Positions 16,482 to 25,871 are shown, counted from the first letter of the stretch. The stretch is DNA of 55,941 nucleotides from an uncultured Prevotellamassilia sp. (GCA_934255485.1 CAKQOG010000013.1:1-55941); one strand, 5' to 3'. Notes: generated from the letters alone by a model not told the origin. Program-made: numbers and translations.

Positions 16482-18764
16482 ATGGACACACCGAATACAC
16501 TCAATAATAAAGCCTTGAGCACTCAAGAAGAAAAGGACGAACAGATGATAAGCGCAGCTTTTCAGCATCTGCTCGATACATATTTGGCCTCTAATCACCG
16601 AAAGAAGGTAGACATCATTACCAAAGCTTTCAACTTTGCAAAGGAGGCACACAAAGGTGTGCGCCGGCGGTCGGGTGAGCCTTATATTCTTCACCCTATT
16701 GCTGTGGCACAAATTGCTTGTGGCGAGATAGGACTTGGCTCAACGTCGATTTGTGCTGCATTGCTACACGATGTTGAAGAGGACACCGACTATACCAACG
16801 AGGATATTTGCAATCTTTTTGGTCCTAAGATAGCCAACATTGTGGAGGGTGTAACCAAGATTTCGGGAGGCATATTTGGCGATCGTGCTTCGCTTCAGGC
16901 CGAGACATTTAAGAAGTTGTTGCTAATGATGAGCGACGACATAAGGGTTATACTCATTAAAATCTCCGACCGCCTACACAACATGCGTACACTATCGAGT
17001 ATGCTGCCCTCAAAGCAGTATAAAATTGCTGGTGAGACGCTATATATCTTTGCTCCAATTGCCGACCGCTTGGGATTGAATAAGATAAAAACAGAACTTG
17101 AAAATCTTAGTTTCAAGTATGAACACCCCGAAGACTACCAATCTATTGTGCAGAAGTTGGAGGATAGCCACGTTGAACGCGATGCAGTGATAGAGAATTT
17201 TACTCCTGCCATACGCGAAAAACTCGATGCTATGGGAGTGAAATACACCATAAAGGCACGCATTAAAAGCCCTTATTCTATATGGTGTAAGATGCAGAAA
17301 AAGCACATTCCATTCGAAGAAGTATTCGACATCTTAGCCATACGCATAGTGTTTGTACCCTCCGACCGCAAACTCGAAAAGGATGAGTGTTTCCGCATAT
17401 ATTCTGCGCTTACAGAAATCTACAAGCCCCATCCCACGCGCTTCCGCGATTGGCTTTCAAACCCCAAGACCAATGGCTATCAGGCCCTTCACAACACCTT
17501 TATGTCGAAACAAGGCAAGTGGATAGAAGTGCAAATACGCTCTGATCGCATGGACGATATAGCCGAGGTAGGATTTGCTGCCCATTGGAAATATAAAGAC
17601 AAGGATGCTGAATATGACGAGAACGAACTCGACAAGTGGCTCGACTCAATTAAGGAAATTCTTGATGATCCTCAGCCCGATACGCTCGACTTGTTAGACA
17701 ACATAAAACTCAACCTTTATGCATCCGAGATCATGGTGTTTACGCCCAAAGGCGACCTAAAAACCATGCCAAAGGGGGCTACAGCACTCGATTTTGCTTA
17801 TAGCATACACTCGTTTGTAGGTTCGCATTGTTTTGGTGCAAAGGTTAATCATCGACTTGTGCCCTTGAGTTATGTGCTTAAGAGTGGCGACCAAGTAGAG
17901 GTGCTTACATCGCGCACACAACATGTGCAAGCCGAATGGCTCAACTTTGCCACAACAGCTAAGGCAAAAGCAAAAATTCAAGCCGTTCTGCGTCGTGAAA
18001 GTAGAGAAAAACAAAAACGAGGTGAAGAAATCTTACGCACGTTCTTGGCAAACAACGACATAGAATATAGCAACGCCATAGTAGACAAACTTCGCCAACA
18101 CTACAATGTGCTATCCAACGATGAGTTGTTGTTTAATCTTGGCGATGAAAAACTGGAACTTAATAGTGCTACCATTGATTTTCTGCATGGGCGTTCGGCT
18201 ACAAACAAAGGTTGGCGTCGGTTTATACCTTCGTTTATGGGTAGTAAGAGTACAGAAGTATCGCATACCCCAACAACAACAGAAATCAATGATAAAGAGT
18301 GGGTTAAGAACCTTAATCGTAAGGAAATACTTGTGCTCAATGAGGAAGTGTTGCGCAAATGTACCTTTGCCAAGTGTTGTTCACCCATACCTGGCGACGA
18401 TGTTTTGGGCTATATCACCGACGACGGCACGCTGCAACTGCACAAGCGTAGTTGCGATGTGGCAGTGAAACTCAAAACGCGCTATGGCAACAATATCATA
18501 GCTTGCCAATGGGATACACATAAGATAATGCTCTTTGATGTGCAAATAGAGGTGCGTGGTGTAGACTCTCAAGGAGTGCTTTATGCCATTGCTGATGTGC
18601 TACACAAACTTACTCATTTCAATGTGAAACATATCACTATCGACACCAATGATGGCATATTTGATGGGCGTCTTACGCTTTCGGTATTCGATACCGACGA
18701 TGTGGCCAATGTGTGTGAACAGCTCATGAAGATTGAGAATGTAACAATGGCTGTACGTGTTTAA
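16482..18764 (+). CDS. rel: Bifunctional (p)ppGpp synthetase/hydrolase, Rel/SpoT family
   Basis: 760 residues with the long-RSH domain order. The HD hydrolase domain spans ~45-200, with H96-D97 in ALLHDVEED and SDRLHNMRTL further on. The synthetase domain spans ~245-365 (KSPYSIWCKMQ, FDILAIRIVF, RFRDWLSNPKTNGYQALHN). A TGS domain lies at ~410-470, a conserved-cysteine region near 630 (KCTFAKCCSPIPGDD), and an ACT domain at ~682-755. Both enzymatic halves keep their key motifs, so it should make and degrade (p)ppGpp in response to starvation. The RFRD loop is the RxKD-like form seen in bifunctional Rel rather than the RelA-type ExDD. It is transcribed alone, divergent from a receptor-like gene. 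Confidence 0.95.
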   Translation: MDTPNTLNNKALSTQEEKDEQMISAAFQHLLDTYLASNHRKKVDIITKAFNFAKEAHKGVRRRSGEPYILHPIAVAQIACGEIGLGSTSICAALLHDVEEDTDYTNEDICNLFGPKIANIVEGVTKISGGIFGDRASLQAETFKKLLLMMSDDIRVILIKISDRLHNMRTLSSMLPSKQYKIAGETLYIFAPIADRLGLNKIKTELENLSFKYEHPEDYQSIVQKLEDSHVERDAVIENFTPAIREKLDAMGVKYTIKARIKSPYSIWCKMQKKHIPFEEVFDILAIRIVFVPSDRKLEKDECFRIYSALTEIYKPHPTRFRDWLSNPKTNGYQALHNTFMSKQGKWIEVQIRSDRMDDIAEVGFAAHWKYKDKDAEYDENELDKWLDSIKEILDDPQPDTLDLLDNIKLNLYASEIMVFTPKGDLKTMPKGATALDFAYSIHSFVGSHCFGAKVNHRLVPLSYVLKSGDQVEVLTSRTQHVQAEWLNFATTAKAKAKIQAVLRRESREKQKRGEEILRTFLANNDIEYSNAIVDKLRQHYNVLSNDELLFNLGDEKLELNSATIDFLHGRSATNKGWRRFIPSFMGSKSTEVSHTPTTTEINDKEWVKNLNRKEILVLNEEVLRKCTFAKCCSPIPGDDVLGYITDDGTLQLHKRSCDVAVKLKTRYGNNIIACQWDTHKIMLFDVQIEVRGVDSQGVLYAIADVLHKLTHFNVKHITIDTNDGIFDGRLTLSVFDTDDVANVCEQLMKIENVTMAVRV

Positions 18765-18772
18765 GTATTATA

Positions 18773-18810
18773 GAGTGGGTGTTCAAAAAAATCATTTTGA
18801 ACACCCACTC
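18773..18810. terminator. Strong hairpin after rel
   Basis: A perfect 16-bp stem (GAGTGGGTGTTCAAAA with its complement) and a 6-nt loop, 8 bp after the stop. No long T run follows on the plus strand, so RNA protection or processing is an alternative to termination. Confidence 0.65.
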
Positions 18811-18945
18811 TCTATAATAAGCCAATTCGTCATATTTCGTTTGTTTGCAAACATAAAATGCAACGACTCATTTTTTTGAAATATGAGAAAATATTATTAA
18901 TCATTGATTATCAATGGTTTGTAAAAAATAGTATGCTGCATTCCT

Positions 18946-19036
18946 TTATAAGGATACGTATTCTTGTTGCCTAATAAAGCCTTTATAAGGTTGCAAGGAT
19001 ACGTTAGTGAGCACACAAGGATACGTATCCTTGCAT
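18946..19036. repeat. Palindrome array B (GATACGTATC family), 4 units
   Basis: Units start near 18949, 18971, 18994 and 19016, a period of 22-23 bp. The last unit is the perfect palindrome CAAGGATACGTATCCTTG; the first is TAAGGATACGTATTCTTG; the second and third are degraded. It lies between the convergent rel and Spy-like genes, as array A lies between convergent genes. An ATTGATTATCAATGG motif lies at 18903-18917. Confidence 0.8.
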
Positions 19037-19192
19037 TATTATAACACGTTTGTTGGATTGCTTGATATGTTTTTGAGGTAGAAAAGCAAGGGCGTGTAAA
19101 TTAAAATGTTACAAATTTTACTCTATTTTAAAAGTTCAAAATGTCAATAAATGTTCACAAAATGAGCTGTCTATACACCTATATTTAAACAC

Positions 19193-19233
19193 AAAAAAGG
19201 CGACATCTTCGTGCAAGAAAATGTCGCCTTTTT
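19193..19233. terminator. Terminator of the Spy-like gene
   Basis: Stem AAAAAAGGCGACAT/ATGTCGCCTTTTT with T runs on both strands, 16 bp beyond the stop of the minus-strand gene. It would work in both directions. Confidence 0.85.
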
Positions 19234-19249
19234 CGTATCTCTCAAATTA

Positions 19250-19804
19250 TCAATCGCCAAAGCCAGGACCGCCGAAACCGCCCATGTTCATGCCGTTGCC
19301 AGGCATTCCAGGCATCTGCCTATTGCTCCCTTGACGGCGGAAACCTTGTGGCATAGCAGGGCGAGCTTGTTGGCCAAAGATGCTTAATAGTTGTTGTGGA
19401 GTGAGTTTCTCTTTAAAACGGGCAAAGTACGCACGTTTTAGCGCAATCTCCTTTTCTTCGTTGTCGAAAATGGTTTCGATGCGTTGCAAAGCTTCGGCAT
19501 CAGTCAGTTTGTTAGAATCTTTTGTTTTGCTATCAGCCTTTTCGTCTTTGCCCTGCTTTGTGGGCATGCCCAGATGCTTTACAGAGCGCAAAGTATCTTG
19601 GTATTCGGCGTAGAGAGGGATAAACCAAGCTTGCGTGTTGTCGTCGAGTTTTAGCTCAGTAGCCTTGCGAGTAGCCATGCGTGTGCTCATCTCCTTGCGG
19701 TCGGTTGGAGCTGCATTATTAGTTTTCTTGTCGCGAGCAGACACACTCATGCCCGAGCCTAAAGTAAGCGCTACCAGTAGCGCAATCATTGTACGTTTCA
19801 TCAT
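19250..19804 (-). CDS. Small Spy/CpxP-like periplasmic protein
   Basis: 184 residues (or 183 from the second Met). A signal peptide covers ~1-23 (VSARDKK). The mature part is highly charged and helical; KLTPQQLLSIF at ~141-151 resembles the LTxxQ motif of Spy/CpxP proteins, which act as periplasmic stress-responsive chaperones. The C-terminal ~35 residues are Gly-, Met- and Pro-rich (MPGMPGNGMNMGGFGGPGFGD), a low-complexity tail. No sensor kinase or sigma/anti-sigma pair is adjacent. The family assignment rests on size, location and the short motif, so it is tentative. Confidence 0.6.
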   Translation of the reverse strand: MMKRTMIALLVALTLGSGMSVSARDKKTNNAAPTDRKEMSTRMATRKATELKLDDNTQAWFIPLYAEYQDTLRSVKHLGMPTKQGKDEKADSKTKDSNKLTDAEALQRIETIFDNEEKEIALKRAYFARFKEKLTPQQLLSIFGQQARPAMPQGFRRQGSNRQMPGMPGNGMNMGGFGGPGFGD

Positions 19805-19990
19805 TATTTAAATTTATGTAATTTATTAAAAATCAGTACTTTGGTAAAACAACTTTTGTTTTGTTGCCCTACATTATTATGACCTTATGATATGCCATAA
19901 GTTAAAGTAAGTTCGACGAAACGACTAATTTTGTAGACAATCTGTTGCTTTTTTTCAGCAGAAAAGCGGCTCGCATTAAGCAATAACCAC

Positions 19991-19998
19991 TAACTTTG
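19991..19998 (+). promoter_or_regulatory. Candidate −7 box of cysQ
   Basis: TAACTTTG, 32 bp before the cysQ ATG. No clear −33 partner. Confidence 0.5.
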
Positions 19999-20030
19999 TC
20001 GTTCGAAATAAATTAGACTCTTTAAAGAAT

Positions 20031-20807
20031 ATGATAAATAAAATAATAGACACAGCTTTGCGTGCAGGTCACGCAATTATGGATATATACACGCATCCCG
20101 ATACCGATTGGCAGGTAGAACGTAAGGCCGATAATTCACCTCTAACGCTTGCCGACAGACGCTCGCATCAAGTGATTGCTGAGGCTCTGAAAGACACCAA
20201 TATACCCCTGTTGAGCGAAGAAGGTGCTCACTTGCCTTACAACGAACGAAAGGCATGGAACAAGTTGTGGATAGTAGATCCACTCGATGGCACAAAAGAG
20301 TTTTTGAAGCGTAATGACGAGTTTACTGTGAATATCGCATTGGTAGAGAATGGTGTACCCGTTATGGGAGTAGTGTATGCTCCAGCCAAGCAATTACTCT
20401 ATTATGGCGAGAAGGATAAGGGGGCTTTTGCAGCCGTAGTAAATGGTGATAAAGAGATTGATAATCTGCATGCAATACCCTCAAAAGAGTCTTATAGCGG
20501 AAGACCTTATAGGGTTGTTGCATCGCGCTCTCACTTATCAGCAGAGACCGAAACATTTATAAACAACTTGCGCCAACAACATCCCAACTTAGAGTTGGTA
20601 AGTGCTGGTTCATCGCTCAAAATATGTTTGGTGGCAGAGGGTAAAGCCGATGTTTATCCACGCCTTGCACCAACAATGGAATGGGATACAGCGGCAGGTC
20701 ATGCAGTGGCATTGGCTGCAGGCAAAGAGGTGGTATATGCATCAGATGGTGCGCCCTTGCATTATAATAAAGAAGACTTACACAACCCATATTTCATCGT
20801 AAAATAG
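20031..20807 (+). CDS. cysQ: 3'(2'),5'-bisphosphate nucleotidase CysQ
   Basis: 258 residues, typical for CysQ. Inositol-monophosphatase-fold motifs are intact: metal ligands E63-E64 in LLSEEGA, D83 and D86 in WIVDPLDGTKEF, and a C-terminal EWDTAAGHA. The enzyme hydrolyses PAP (3'-phosphoadenosine 5'-phosphate), left over from PAPS-dependent sulfonation or sulfate reduction, to AMP. It leads a likely operon with the SLC13 permease 21 bp downstream and perhaps the thioesterase. In related genomes cysQ and SLC13 are often followed by cysC/cysD/cysN, which are absent here. A sulfotransferase that would generate PAP lies at 42.5 kb. Confidence 0.93.
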   Translation: MINKIIDTALRAGHAIMDIYTHPDTDWQVERKADNSPLTLADRRSHQVIAEALKDTNIPLLSEEGAHLPYNERKAWNKLWIVDPLDGTKEFLKRNDEFTVNIALVENGVPVMGVVYAPAKQLLYYGEKDKGAFAAVVNGDKEIDNLHAIPSKESYSGRPYRVVASRSHLSAETETFINNLRQQHPNLELVSAGSSLKICLVAEGKADVYPRLAPTMEWDTAAGHAVALAAGKEVVYASDGAPLHYNKEDLHNPYFIVK

Positions 20808-20828
20808 CATAAAATTCGTATAAACACT

Positions 20829-22385
20829 ATGCAACCATTATTTGTAATCATTGTATTAGGCTGTGTCGTTCTGGCTCTTATTAAAGACAGAATGCGCCCT
20901 GGACTTGTGCTTTTTTCGGGTGCTGTGGTGTTTATGTGTGCAGGCATTTTATCGCCCAAAGAATTGCTCGAAGGCTTTGCCAATAAGGGCATGATAACGG
21001 TGGCAATGCTCTTTCTTGTGAGCGAAGGCGTACGTCGCTCGGGACTGCTCGAGGCGTTGCTCAAAAAGCTACTTCCACATCAAGGCAAAACGGGGATACG
21101 TGAGGTGCAAAGCCGAATGCTCCCCGTTGTGGCTACTATTTCGGCTTTTCTCAACAATACTCCTGTAGTGGTAATATTCGCTCCAATGATTAAGCGTTGG
21201 GCTGAGAAACATGGTGTGGCAGCAACCAAATTACTAATTCCACTATCGTATGCCACAATTCTTGGAGGTGTATGTACATTGATAGGTACAAGTACAAATT
21301 TGGTTGTTCATGGCATGGTGATAGATGCTGGTTTTCAAGGCTTTAGTATGTTTGAATTGGGGAAAGTAGGTATCATTATAGCTTTTGTAGGCTTACTTTA
21401 CCTTTGGCTTTTCTCTTCTCGTTTGCTCCCAACTGAGCGCAATAGCAAGGATGACGAACTTGCAGCAAACGCCACAATTGGACGCGGCTTATATCGTGTA
21501 GAGGCTGTGTTAGGTGCGCGTTTTCCTGCTATAAATCGTAAGATCGTCGATTTTGACTTTAAACGTAAATATGGGGCAGACATACTTGAACTAAAGCGTG
21601 GCGGTGTTACCATGATTATGCATGACATGCGCCACGAGCGTTTTCACGAAGGAGATACCTTGGTGTTGCTTGCAAACGACGACTTTATGCACAACTGGGG
21701 AGACTCTTCTTTCTTCTTAATGGTATCAAACGGCAAAGAGCAAGATTTTAAAATGCCACGGTGGAAGTGCTGGTTATCAGTAGTACTGCTTCTGCTCATG
21801 ATTATTGGTGCAACAGTGGGCGAGTTGCCTGCCGTGAAAGCAGCGGCACCACGTATGCATCTCGACATGTTTTTCTTTGTGAGCGTTGTCACCATTATTA
21901 TGGCATGGCTCAATATATTTCCTGCACGCAAATATACCAAATTTATATCGTGGGACATTCTCATCACCATAGCGTCGGCTTTTGCTATTAGTAAAGCCAT
22001 GCAAAATTCTGGTATGGCTGATATGGTGGCACAATTCACGTTGGAACTCAGTAAGTGTAATAGTCCAGTTGTGCTATTGGCAGTGATGTTTATTATCACC
22101 AACATCTTTACAGAATTAATGACTAACAATGCTGCCGCAGCATTGGCTTTCCCTATATCGTTGAGCTTGGCAGAGCAGATGGGCGTTAGTCCGATGCCAT
22201 TTTTTGTGACCATCTGTATGGCTGCATCTGCAAGTTTCAGCACACCGATCGGCTATCAAACCAACTTAATAGTGCAGGGTATAGGCAATTATCGTTTTGC
22301 AGACTTTGTTAGGGTAGGGTTGCCTCTCAACATAATTTCTCTTATTATCACGGTGTTGATTGTTCCGCTTATTTGGCCATTTTAA
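20829..22385 (+). CDS. SLC13-family anion permease (probable sulfate uptake)
   Basis: 518 residues with two multi-helix halves joined by a cytoplasmic RCK_C/TrkA_C-like domain at ~215-295 (YGADILELKRGG, GDTLVLLANDD). Conserved SLC13/ArsB-type signatures are visible: NNTPVVVIFAPMI in the first half, LIGTSTNLVVHG, and TNNAAAALAFPI with TPIGYQTNLIVQG in the second. These bind Na+ and the anion in the family. Adjacency to cysQ suggests sulfate as substrate; dicarboxylates cannot be excluded. Only one RCK_C domain is present. Confidence 0.85.
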   Translation: MQPLFVIIVLGCVVLALIKDRMRPGLVLFSGAVVFMCAGILSPKELLEGFANKGMITVAMLFLVSEGVRRSGLLEALLKKLLPHQGKTGIREVQSRMLPVVATISAFLNNTPVVVIFAPMIKRWAEKHGVAATKLLIPLSYATILGGVCTLIGTSTNLVVHGMVIDAGFQGFSMFELGKVGIIIAFVGLLYLWLFSSRLLPTERNSKDDELAANATIGRGLYRVEAVLGARFPAINRKIVDFDFKRKYGADILELKRGGVTMIMHDMRHERFHEGDTLVLLANDDFMHNWGDSSFFLMVSNGKEQDFKMPRWKCWLSVVLLLLMIIGATVGELPAVKAAAPRMHLDMFFFVSVVTIIMAWLNIFPARKYTKFISWDILITIASAFAISKAMQNSGMADMVAQFTLELSKCNSPVVLLAVMFIITNIFTELMTNNAAAALAFPISLSLAEQMGVSPMPFFVTICMAASASFSTPIGYQTNLIVQGIGNYRFADFVRVGLPLNIISLIITVLIVPLIWPF

Positions 22386-22479
22386 CACATCGCATGGACA
22401 TATATGTGCGTTGATATTCAATGTATAGCTACGCACTGAACATCTTATTTGTAGAACAGTATTTATATTTATCTCTGTT

Positions 22480-22950
22480 ATGAAAAAGATAATCAACCCA
22501 TTCTTGCATCTTGAGGGCTACAACTGCTTTGGTTGTGCTCCCAACAACCCTTTAGGCGTAAAACTTGAGTTTTATGAAGATGGCGATTACATAGTGTCAC
22601 AATGGAAACCATCGTCCAATTATCAAGGATGGCTTAACACGCTTCATGGTGGCATTCAAAGCGTGCTACTCGACGAAATATGTGGTTGGGTGGTTATGCG
22701 TAAACTGCAAACGGGGGGTGTTACATCAAAGATGGAAACTCGCTTTTTGCGTCCAATCAGCACCAATGATAGTGTGCTCACGTTGCGTGCTCACATCATA
22801 GAACAACGTCGGAACATTGTGCAGATAGAGGCCACGCTTTCTGATTCGGCAGGGCTTGTTTGCACGCGTGCTGTATGTACTTACTTTGCCTTTCCGCAAG
22901 AGAAAGCTTATAGAGATTTACACTTCAAAGGGTGTGAAACAAAAGATTGA
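22480..22950 (+). CDS. PaaI-type hotdog thioesterase
   Basis: 156 residues with the single-domain hotdog pattern: NCFGCAPNNPLGVKLEF, then LNTLHGGIQSVLLDEICGW, where the HGG turn and the following acidic residue form the usual active site. MetRFLRPI and AHIIEQRRNIVQIEATL are typical later strands. The family hydrolyses acyl-CoA thioesters with varied specificity; the substrate is unknown. It starts 95 bp after the SLC13 gene, with no terminator between, so it may be co-transcribed. Confidence 0.8.
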   Translation: MKKIINPFLHLEGYNCFGCAPNNPLGVKLEFYEDGDYIVSQWKPSSNYQGWLNTLHGGIQSVLLDEICGWVVMRKLQTGGVTSKMETRFLRPISTNDSVLTLRAHIIEQRRNIVQIEATLSDSAGLVCTRAVCTYFAFPQEKAYRDLHFKGCETKD

Positions 22951-22975
22951 TACAAATATCTAAATGCTCAATAAA

Positions 22976-23017
22976 AGTCCTAAAACAATTGTATTTCAAT
23001 AGTTTTAGGACTCTTTC
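22976..23017 (+). terminator. Terminator after the thioesterase gene
   Basis: Perfect 11-bp stem AGTCCTAAAAC/GTTTTAGGACT, then CTTTCTT. Ends the cysQ-SLC13-thioesterase unit. Confidence 0.8.
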
Positions 23018-23032
23018 TTAAATAGATTTTTG

Positions 23033-23071
23033 TAAATATGTTGCATCAATTATTAAATATGTTGCATCATC
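23033..23071. repeat. Short direct repeat
   Basis: AATATGTTGCATCA occurs twice about 20 bp apart, in AT-rich sequence just after the terminator. Significance unknown. Confidence 0.45.
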
Positions 23072-23126
23072 GTATTTTTATAAATAATTGCAACAAATCT
23101 GTTAGCAGTGTAGGTGACTCACATAT

Positions 23127-23662
23127 TAATTTTGCAGCGTGAAAAATGAATGAGGCAGTTGGCTTGTTAAGAGCATCTTGACAATGGTTCAACTCCATTA
23201 ATCAACACAACAAAACTATGTGCAAGTCTTGAAAAAAAGAACTTGCAAACAAACTAAGCAACTATTTGCTTGCAATGCGACATACGCTAATGTATTATGT
23301 CTGTTACTCAGCAGGCGCACTTAAGAAACACACAACACTCTACGGAATGGACTAGTGTTGAGAATGTTTTTTAATGGGCTAACACAGATGCCTTGCAAAA
23401 TTCATTTTACACAAACATAATAAGCAAAACGATTACAGAATGGTGATATACCATCTAAATTAATAAAGATATCTCATTCATAATAGGTTTAGGTTATTGA
23501 GACTCGGAATAATAAAGGTTGTTAAGGAAAGAATAGGCGAAGCGTAATCATTTTCCGAGTTGTGATTACACTTCATAAGCATAATGATGCTTAGCATTTT
23601 AATAGGTAATGTTGAAGCTATTATGCCGATCACCCCCGATGACGTGAGTCGTTGGGGGTGAT
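23127..23662 (+). ncRNA. Possible non-coding RNA or decayed region, with promoter-like start and hairpin end
   Basis: This gene-free 920-bp gap contains a −7-like box TAATTTTG at 23127-23134 and, 500 bp later, a strong hairpin ATCACCCCC/GGGGGTGAT at 23629-23662 followed by TGTTT. Between them are a tRNA-like T-arm (23183-23199) and a hairpin TGCAAGT/ACTTGCA at 23221-23247. No open frame looks like a protein. I do not recognise tmRNA, RNase P RNA or SRP RNA signatures. Either an uncharacterised RNA or the remains of a lost gene. Confidence 0.35.
23158..23207 (+). other. tRNA-like T-arm and acceptor pairing
   Basis: AATGG-TTCAACT-CCATT (23183-23199) is a perfect T-arm: a 5-bp stem closed by G-C and a 7-nt loop fitting TTCRANT. 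The following AATCAAC (23200-23206) can pair with GTTGGCT (23158-23164), with one G-U and one mismatch. Only 18 nt separate the parts, too little for D and anticodon arms. It may be a tRNA relic or mimic. Confidence 0.4.
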
Positions 23663-23787
23663 TGTTTATGTGCATATTGGCCATGGTATGCAGAGTTTTA
23701 ATCCGAAAAAATAAAGAAATCACTTAAAACTTCTGAATTTTGAATATTTGAATACCACATTACTCTTAGCTTTCAAGCAAAATATTG

Positions 23788-23795
23788 TAACTTTG
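23788..23795 (+). promoter_or_regulatory. Candidate −7 box of the cvpA-sufB unit
   Basis: TAACTTTG, 75 bp before the cvpA ATG. No clear −33 box. Confidence 0.5.
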
Positions 23796-23870
23796 CTTCT
23801 CTTAGTGGACATAGCCATTACTATAGCTAATGGCATGCTCATTACTAAAATGCTTTGAAGATAAAATTTT

Positions 23871-24410
23871 ATGATAGACATATTTATTTTGGTAGTAGTG
23901 CTATGGGCCATTTTTAATGGTTGGAAAACGGGGGTTATAAAAGAGGTTACCTCGACCATAGGCACATTGTTGGGACTTTTAATAGCAGCTACATGTTACT
24001 CTGCATTTGGCGAGTATTTGGCAGTAAACGGCTCTGAAACCAATATGGTAACAAGCATCATAGCTTTCTTCTTGCTTTGGATAGTTGTACCTATTGTGTT
24101 AGGATTTGCAGCCAATGTAATAACACACTCACTCAAAGGTATGCAGTTGGGAATGCCCAACTCTATACTGGGAGCATTGATAAGCGTTGTTAAATATCTT
24201 ATTATTCTGAGTTGTGTACTTAATGTGATGCAAAGTCTTAACATCCTTAACACAGAAAAAGCAAAAAACTCTCACTTGCTATCGCCAGTAACAGGAGCAC
24301 TACAAGTGTTCTTTCCAGAGGACACCACAAAGGTATCGACCCCTGATACAACTCGCACAGCTACACCAGATACCATTTGGGTAGACATGACCAAAAAGCA
24401 GAAGAAATAG
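23871..24410 (+). CDS. cvpA: CvpA-family membrane protein
   Basis: 179 residues with four hydrophobic segments. The start MIDIFILVVVLWAIFNGWKTGVIKEV is the CvpA signature of a first helix followed by G-x-x-x-G near residue 25. The family is linked to colicin V production in E. coli and to envelope homeostasis more broadly; the molecular activity is unknown. The C-terminal ~40 residues are a soluble Thr/Pro/Asp-rich tail (STPDTTRTATPDT). The sufB ATG follows 15 bp after the stop codon, so the two are almost certainly co-transcribed. Confidence 0.85.
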   Translation: MIDIFILVVVLWAIFNGWKTGVIKEVTSTIGTLLGLLIAATCYSAFGEYLAVNGSETNMVTSIIAFFLLWIVVPIVLGFAANVITHSLKGMQLGMPNSILGALISVVKYLIILSCVLNVMQSLNILNTEKAKNSHLLSPVTGALQVFFPEDTTKVSTPDTTRTATPDTIWVDMTKKQKK

Positions 24411-24425
24411 CTAAACGCATTGACT

Positions 24426-25871
24426 ATGACTAACGAAAACGAACTTGTAAAAGAAATAGCTGATAAAAAATACGAATATGGGTTTACAACCGATGTTCAT
24501 ACTGAGATTATAGATCGCGGACTTAACGAAGATGTTATACGTACTATATCACAGAAGAAAGGCGAGCCTGAATGGATGCTTGATTTCAGACTAAAAGCTT
24601 TTCGTTATTGGCAAACACTCGAACAGCCTGATTGGGGACATGTAAATCTTCCTCAAATAGACTACCAAGCCATTTCCTACTATGCTGACCCTACTAAGAA
24701 ACAAAAAGATGAGGGTAAAAAAGAAATAGACCCAGAGTTGATGAAAACATTCGACAAACTGGGCATTCCTCTTGAAGAGCGTATGCAATTGGCGGGGGTG
24801 GCTGTAGATGCAGTGATGGACTCGGTAAGTGTTAAAACCACCTTTAAGGAGAAACTGCAAGAGAAGGGTATCATTTTCTGCTCAATATCTGAGGCAGTGC
24901 GCGAGAACCCCGAACTTGTACGCAAATATTTAGGCTCGGTAGTGCCTTATCGCGACAATTATTTTGCGGCACTTAACAGTGCAGTATTCTCAGATGGCTC
25001 GTTTGTTTATATACCTCGTGGTGTACGTTGCCCCATGGAACTATCTACCTATTTCCGTATCAATGCACGCAATACGGGACAGTTTGAACGCACTCTCATC
25101 GTATGCGACGATGGAGGCTATGTAAGCTATCTTGAGGGCTGCACAGCACCTATGCGCGATGAAAACCAGTTGCATGCAGCAATTGTAGAGATAGTTGTAA
25201 ACGAAAATGCTGAGGTTAAATATTCTACCGTGCAAAACTGGTATCCTGGTGATAAAGAAGGTAGAGGCGGTGTGTATAATCTTGTGACTAAGCGCGGACA
25301 ACTGCGTGGTGCAAACTCTAAACTCTCTTGGACACAAGTTGAGACGGGTTCTGCTATCACTTGGAAATATCCCTCGTGTGTGCTCATGGGTGATAACTCA
25401 CAAGCCGAGTTCTACTCAGTAGCCGTTACAAACAACCACCAAGAAGCAGATACTGGCACCAAAATGATACATATTGGTAAAAACACCCGTAGCACCATTA
25501 TATCTAAAGGTATCTCTGCAGGTAAGAGTCAAAACTCCTATCGTGGTTTGGTAAAGGTGGGCTCTAAAGCAAGTGGTGCACGCAATTACTCATCGTGCGA
25601 CTCTTTGTTGCTCGGTTCTGAATGTGGTGCACACACATTTCCTTATATTGATGTAGCAAATCCCGATTCAACAGTAGAGCATGAGGCAACTACTTCTAAA
25701 ATATCTGAAGACCAATTGTTATATTGTAACCAGCGTGGCATACCAACCGAAGATGCTGTATCACTCATTGTGGGTGGATACGCCAAGGAGGTTATCAACA
25801 AGTTGCCTATGGAGTTTGCAGTAGAAGCAACCAAATTACTCAGCGTATCGCTCGAAGGTAGTGTGGGATAA
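24426..25871 (+). CDS. sufB: Fe-S cluster scaffold component SufB
   Basis: 481 residues from the ATG at 24426; a TTG two codons upstream in the same frame is a weaker choice. SufB builds Fe-S clusters with SufC and SufD. Visible family features are YIPRGVRCPMELSTYFRIN, CDDGGYVSYLEGCTAP, the cysteine region SSCDSLLLGSECG, and VEHEATTSKISEDQLLYC, which carries the His-Glu pair next to the nascent cluster site. The order here is cvpA-sufB-aldose epimerase. SufC, SufD and SufS do not follow and are nowhere in the window, although they usually adjoin sufB in Bacteroidota. The protein looks intact. Confidence 0.95.
   Translation: MTNENELVKEIADKKYEYGFTTDVHTEIIDRGLNEDVIRTISQKKGEPEWMLDFRLKAFRYWQTLEQPDWGHVNLPQIDYQAISYYADPTKKQKDEGKKEIDPELMKTFDKLGIPLEERMQLAGVAVDAVMDSVSVKTTFKEKLQEKGIIFCSISEAVRENPELVRKYLGSVVPYRDNYFAALNSAVFSDGSFVYIPRGVRCPMELSTYFRINARNTGQFERTLIVCDDGGYVSYLEGCTAPMRDENQLHAAIVEIVVNENAEVKYSTVQNWYPGDKEGRGGVYNLVTKRGQLRGANSKLSWTQVETGSAITWKYPSCVLMGDNSQAEFYSVAVTNNHQEADTGTKMIHIGKNTRSTIISKGISAGKSQNSYRGLVKVGSKASGARNYSSCDSLLLGSECGAHTFPYIDVANPDSTVEHEATTSKISEDQLLYCNQRGIPTEDAVSLIVGGYAKEVINKLPMEFAVEATKLLSVSLEGSVG

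Noticed and set aside
20031..22950. A complete sulfate-assimilation operon
   Set aside because: cysQ and the SLC13 gene are present, but cysC, cysD and cysN are not; the third gene is a hotdog thioesterase.
23158..23207. A functional tRNA
   Set aside because: Only the T-arm and partial acceptor pairing are present; there is no room for D and anticodon arms.
23478..23723. 81-codon minus-strand frame in the non-coding gap
   Set aside because: It crosses the strong hairpin at 23629-23662, has no recognisable domain, and no promoter or start context supports it.
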